A stretch of DNA of 7,931 bases from an uncultured Pseudomonadaceae bacterium (GTDB taxonomy: Bacteria > Pseudomonadota > Gammaproteobacteria > Pseudomonadales > Pseudomonadaceae), in contig CANRHT010000280.1 in NCBI GenBank assembly GCA_947630465.1, positions 1-7,931 on the forward strand. Direction: 5' to 3'. A model generated the notes under the pieces. It searched no databases and had not been told where the DNA came from. It saw only the letters and a list, made by a program, of their open reading frames with translations. A program made the translations under genes and the position numbers. This document shows, piece by piece, positions 6,402-7,931 of the stretch; position 1 is the stretch's first letter; each line of letters opens with the position of its first letter.

Positions 6402-6638
6402 ATGAATACTAATTATCTCACTACAGACGAGCTTGCAGCTCGCATTAAGTACGACGCACGCACCATTCGTGAGCGTTTAAAGGATTCTGTTTTGTTAGAG
6501 GGTGAGCATTACATTCGCCCGTTTGGTGGGCGCAAGATTTTATATTTGTGGGATGCGATTGAGCGTGACATGAGCAAGGCGTCACAAAACTTAAGCATGA
6601 GTATCCCAATGGCTAACGGAGGTGTACTGCATGGCTAG
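6402..6638 (+). CDS. Excisionase-like small winged-HTH DNA-binding protein
   Basis: This 78-aa protein begins with YLTTDELAARIKYDARTIRERL (5-26), a MerR/excisionase-type helix-turn-helix. HYIRPFGGRKILYLWDAIER (37-56) follows, which fits the wing and last helix of small recombination directionality factors. It starts at ATG 6402, with an AAGGAAA ribosome site about 7 nt upstream. Its last 8 bp overlap the integrase gene, so the two are translationally coupled. In this position such proteins bend DNA beside the attachment site and drive the integrase towards excision. An alternative role is an AlpA-like transcriptional regulator of the integrase. Sequence motifs support DNA binding; the excisionase role is inferred from context. 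Confidence 0.75.
   Translation: MNTNYLTTDELAARIKYDARTIRERLKDSVLLEGEHYIRPFGGRKILYLWDAIERDMSKASQNLSMSIPMANGGVLHG
6616..6622 (+). promoter_or_regulatory. Shine-Dalgarno of the integrase gene, deciding its start
   Basis: ACGGAGG ends 8 nt before ATG 6631. A GTG at 6622 in the same frame overlaps this site and is therefore unlikely to be the initiator. Confidence 0.75.
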
Positions 6639-7836
6639 TATCAGAGTACGCAAAGAAACAGGAAAACTGTTTTTAGATTTTGTTTACAAAAACAAACGGT
6701 GTCGCGAGCAAACAATGCTAGATGACACACAAGCAAATAGGCGCAAGCTGGAAACTGTTTTGAAGAAAATTGAAGCGGAGATCATGTTAGATATATTTGA
6801 TTACGCTAAATCTTTTCCTGGCAGCTCTAATGCGCTTAAGTTTCAAGAGTTAGCAAGCCAAGCGTCTACGCAAAGTGCGCCTAGCACACCATTATTTGAA
6901 GAATTTGCAGACCTATGGTTTTCTGAAATGCAGATCCAGTGGCGTCGTTCACACAGTGAAACTATCGCGCTGACGATACGTAAATACCTTGTGCCAGCCT
7001 TTGAGGGTAAAGAAGTTGGCAGCATCACCAAGGCAGAAATTCTCGCGTTTCGGTCCACACTCGCCAAAGTAACAGTCCGAAATGACAAGAGTTTATCAGC
7101 CTCACGGATCAATAAAATAATGATGCCGTTACGTATGATCATGGGAGAGGCGGCCAACCGTCATAATTTTAGCTCACCTTATACAGGAATCAAATCATTA
7201 AAAGAGCCGCGCACCGATGTGCAGCCATTCACTATTAGTGAAGTTAATAAAATTATTAACTCTGTCCGACCTGACTATAAAAACTACTATTTGGTACGTT
7301 TTTTCACTGGCATGCGTACCTCAGAAGTACATGGTCTGCAATGGGAATATGTCGACTTTGAAAACAGACAGATCTTAATTCGGCAAGCCTTAGTACGTGA
7401 TGAGTTGATCTATACAAAGAATGATAGTTCGTTTCGCAACATAGATATGTCTGAGCCTGTTTACCAAGCGTTGCTGGAGCAGAAAAAAACCACTGGGCAG
7501 TTTGAGTTTGTTTTTTGCGGTGCGATGGGCAATCACCTGCATTTGCATAATGTTAACAATCGAGTGTGGTATCCACTGCTACGTAACTTAGGCCTGAAAG
7601 AACGGCGACCATACCAAACCCGCCATACAGCCGGTACTTTATGGCTTGCATCAGGTGAAGCGCCTGAATGGATTGCCCGACAGATGGGCCATACCACCAC
7701 AGAAATGTTATTTCGAATTTACTCTCGTTATGTACCAAACTTGACTCGTCAGGATGGCTCAGCGTTCGAACGTTTGCTTGCAGAGCAACTTAGTCAAACT
7801 TCAGATAAAAAGAAAAAGGAGAGCACAGATGCTTAA
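6631..7836 (+). CDS. int: Tyrosine recombinase / phage-type integrase with N-terminal arm-binding domain
   Basis: This 401-aa site-specific recombinase (from ATG 6631) fits the usual length of phage and island integrases. The N-terminus (MASIRVRKETGKLFLDFVYK and on, about 1-55) resembles the DUF3596/Min27-like arm-DNA-binding domain. A SAM-like core-binding domain follows (about 88-180), then the catalytic domain (about 195-370). Catalytic residues that can be read: R229 in FFTGMRTSEVHGLQW, probable lysine K263 in YTKNDSSFRN, R331 in YQTRHTAGTL, H354 in ARQMGHTTTEM, and the nucleophile Y364 in RIYSRYV. The box-II position that is often His is Tyr here (Y328), a variation tolerated in this enzyme class. 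The tail is Lys-rich (DKKKKES). It overlaps the excisionase-like gene by 8 bp and the next gene by 8 bp. It looks intact and active, arguing that the host element is or was mobile. Confidence 0.95.
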   Translation: MASIRVRKETGKLFLDFVYKNKRCREQTMLDDTQANRRKLETVLKKIEAEIMLDIFDYAKSFPGSSNALKFQELASQASTQSAPSTPLFEEFADLWFSEMQIQWRRSHSETIALTIRKYLVPAFEGKEVGSITKAEILAFRSTLAKVTVRNDKSLSASRINKIMMPLRMIMGEAANRHNFSSPYTGIKSLKEPRTDVQPFTISEVNKIINSVRPDYKNYYLVRFFTGMRTSEVHGLQWEYVDFENRQILIRQALVRDELIYTKNDSSFRNIDMSEPVYQALLEQKKTTGQFEFVFCGAMGNHLHLHNVNNRVWYPLLRNLGLKERRPYQTRHTAGTLWLASGEAPEWIARQMGHTTTEMLFRIYSRYVPNLTRQDGSAFERLLAEQLSQTSDKKKKESTDA

Positions 7837-7931
7837 TCTAAACAATCAAATATACCGCCGTTTAGCAAAAGCGATGCAGCATGCCATGCAGATACCTGAA
7901 GGTGATGCGCTTGTCTTTTTAATTGGTAATG
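7829..7931 (+). CDS. Start of an unidentified gene in the integrase operon, 3'-truncated by window edge
   Basis: ATG 7829 overlaps the integrase stop (7834-7836) by 8 bp and is preceded at 7 nt by AAGGAG (7816-7821). The frame stays open to the window end (34 codons): it begins MLNLNNQIYRRLAKAMQ and continues with IPEGDALVFLIGN. Too little is visible for a family assignment. Overlap and SD mirror the junction between the excisionase-like gene and int, so it is probably an accessory gene of the same mobile-element operon. Confidence 0.7.
   Translation, partial: MLNLNNQIYRRLAKAMQHAMQIPEGDALVFLIGN

Noticed and set aside
6622..6630. GTG start for the integrase
   Set aside because: It overlaps the ribosome-binding site; ATG 6631 has ideal spacing and begins the expected arm-binding domain MASIRVRKE.
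1..7931. CRISPR array, insertion sequence or transposase
   Set aside because: No regularly spaced repeats and no transposase-like frame or terminal inverted repeats were found; the only recombinase is the tyrosine integrase.

Overview
The window looks like an accessory (defence and mobility) region of a bacterial chromosome with moderate to low GC content. Gene style, clear Shine-Dalgarno sites and protein flavour suggest a gammaproteobacterium, possibly marine. That assignment is inference; no rRNA, tRNA or housekeeping gene is present to settle it.

Left part (1-3883, + strand): the 3' two-thirds or more of a type I restriction-modification specificity subunit (hsdS, cut by the left edge) is followed after 9 nt by a SIR2-like protein, and then after 1 nt by a HerA-type hexameric ATPase. 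Both downstream genes have strong Shine-Dalgarno sequences, one overlapping the end of hsdS and the other inside the end of sir2, so the three read as one transcription unit. The SIR2 + HerA pair matches the known SIR2-HerA antiphage system, in which NAD+ is depleted on infection. Here it is appended directly to a type I R-M locus. No hsdR or hsdM lies in the window.

Middle (3884-5998): a convergent junction holds a large inverted repeat (3901-3937). A two-gene minus-strand operon follows: an unrecognised 231-aa protein and, overlapping it by one base (TAATG), a fused XRE-HTH/ImmA-IrrE metallopeptidase. A perfect 5-4-5 inverted repeat lies in the spacer of the predicted promoter of this operon. 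The arrangement resembles a self-regulated toxin-antitoxin or stress-switch module, but the first gene's function is unknown.

Right part (5999-7931): a small XRE-type repressor (minus) is divergent from an operon (plus) of a small excisionase-like winged-HTH protein, a tyrosine recombinase with an N-terminal arm-binding domain, and the beginning of an unidentified gene cut by the right edge. Successive genes overlap by 8 bp each. The 136-bp divergent region contains predicted promoters for both directions. A shared box, TTGACTACAT, lies at both predicted transcription starts and forms part of a perfect 6-4-6 palindrome on the integrase side. This is a compact mobility control switch. It suggests that the neighbouring defence genes are, or were, cargo of an integrating element; no attachment site could be identified.
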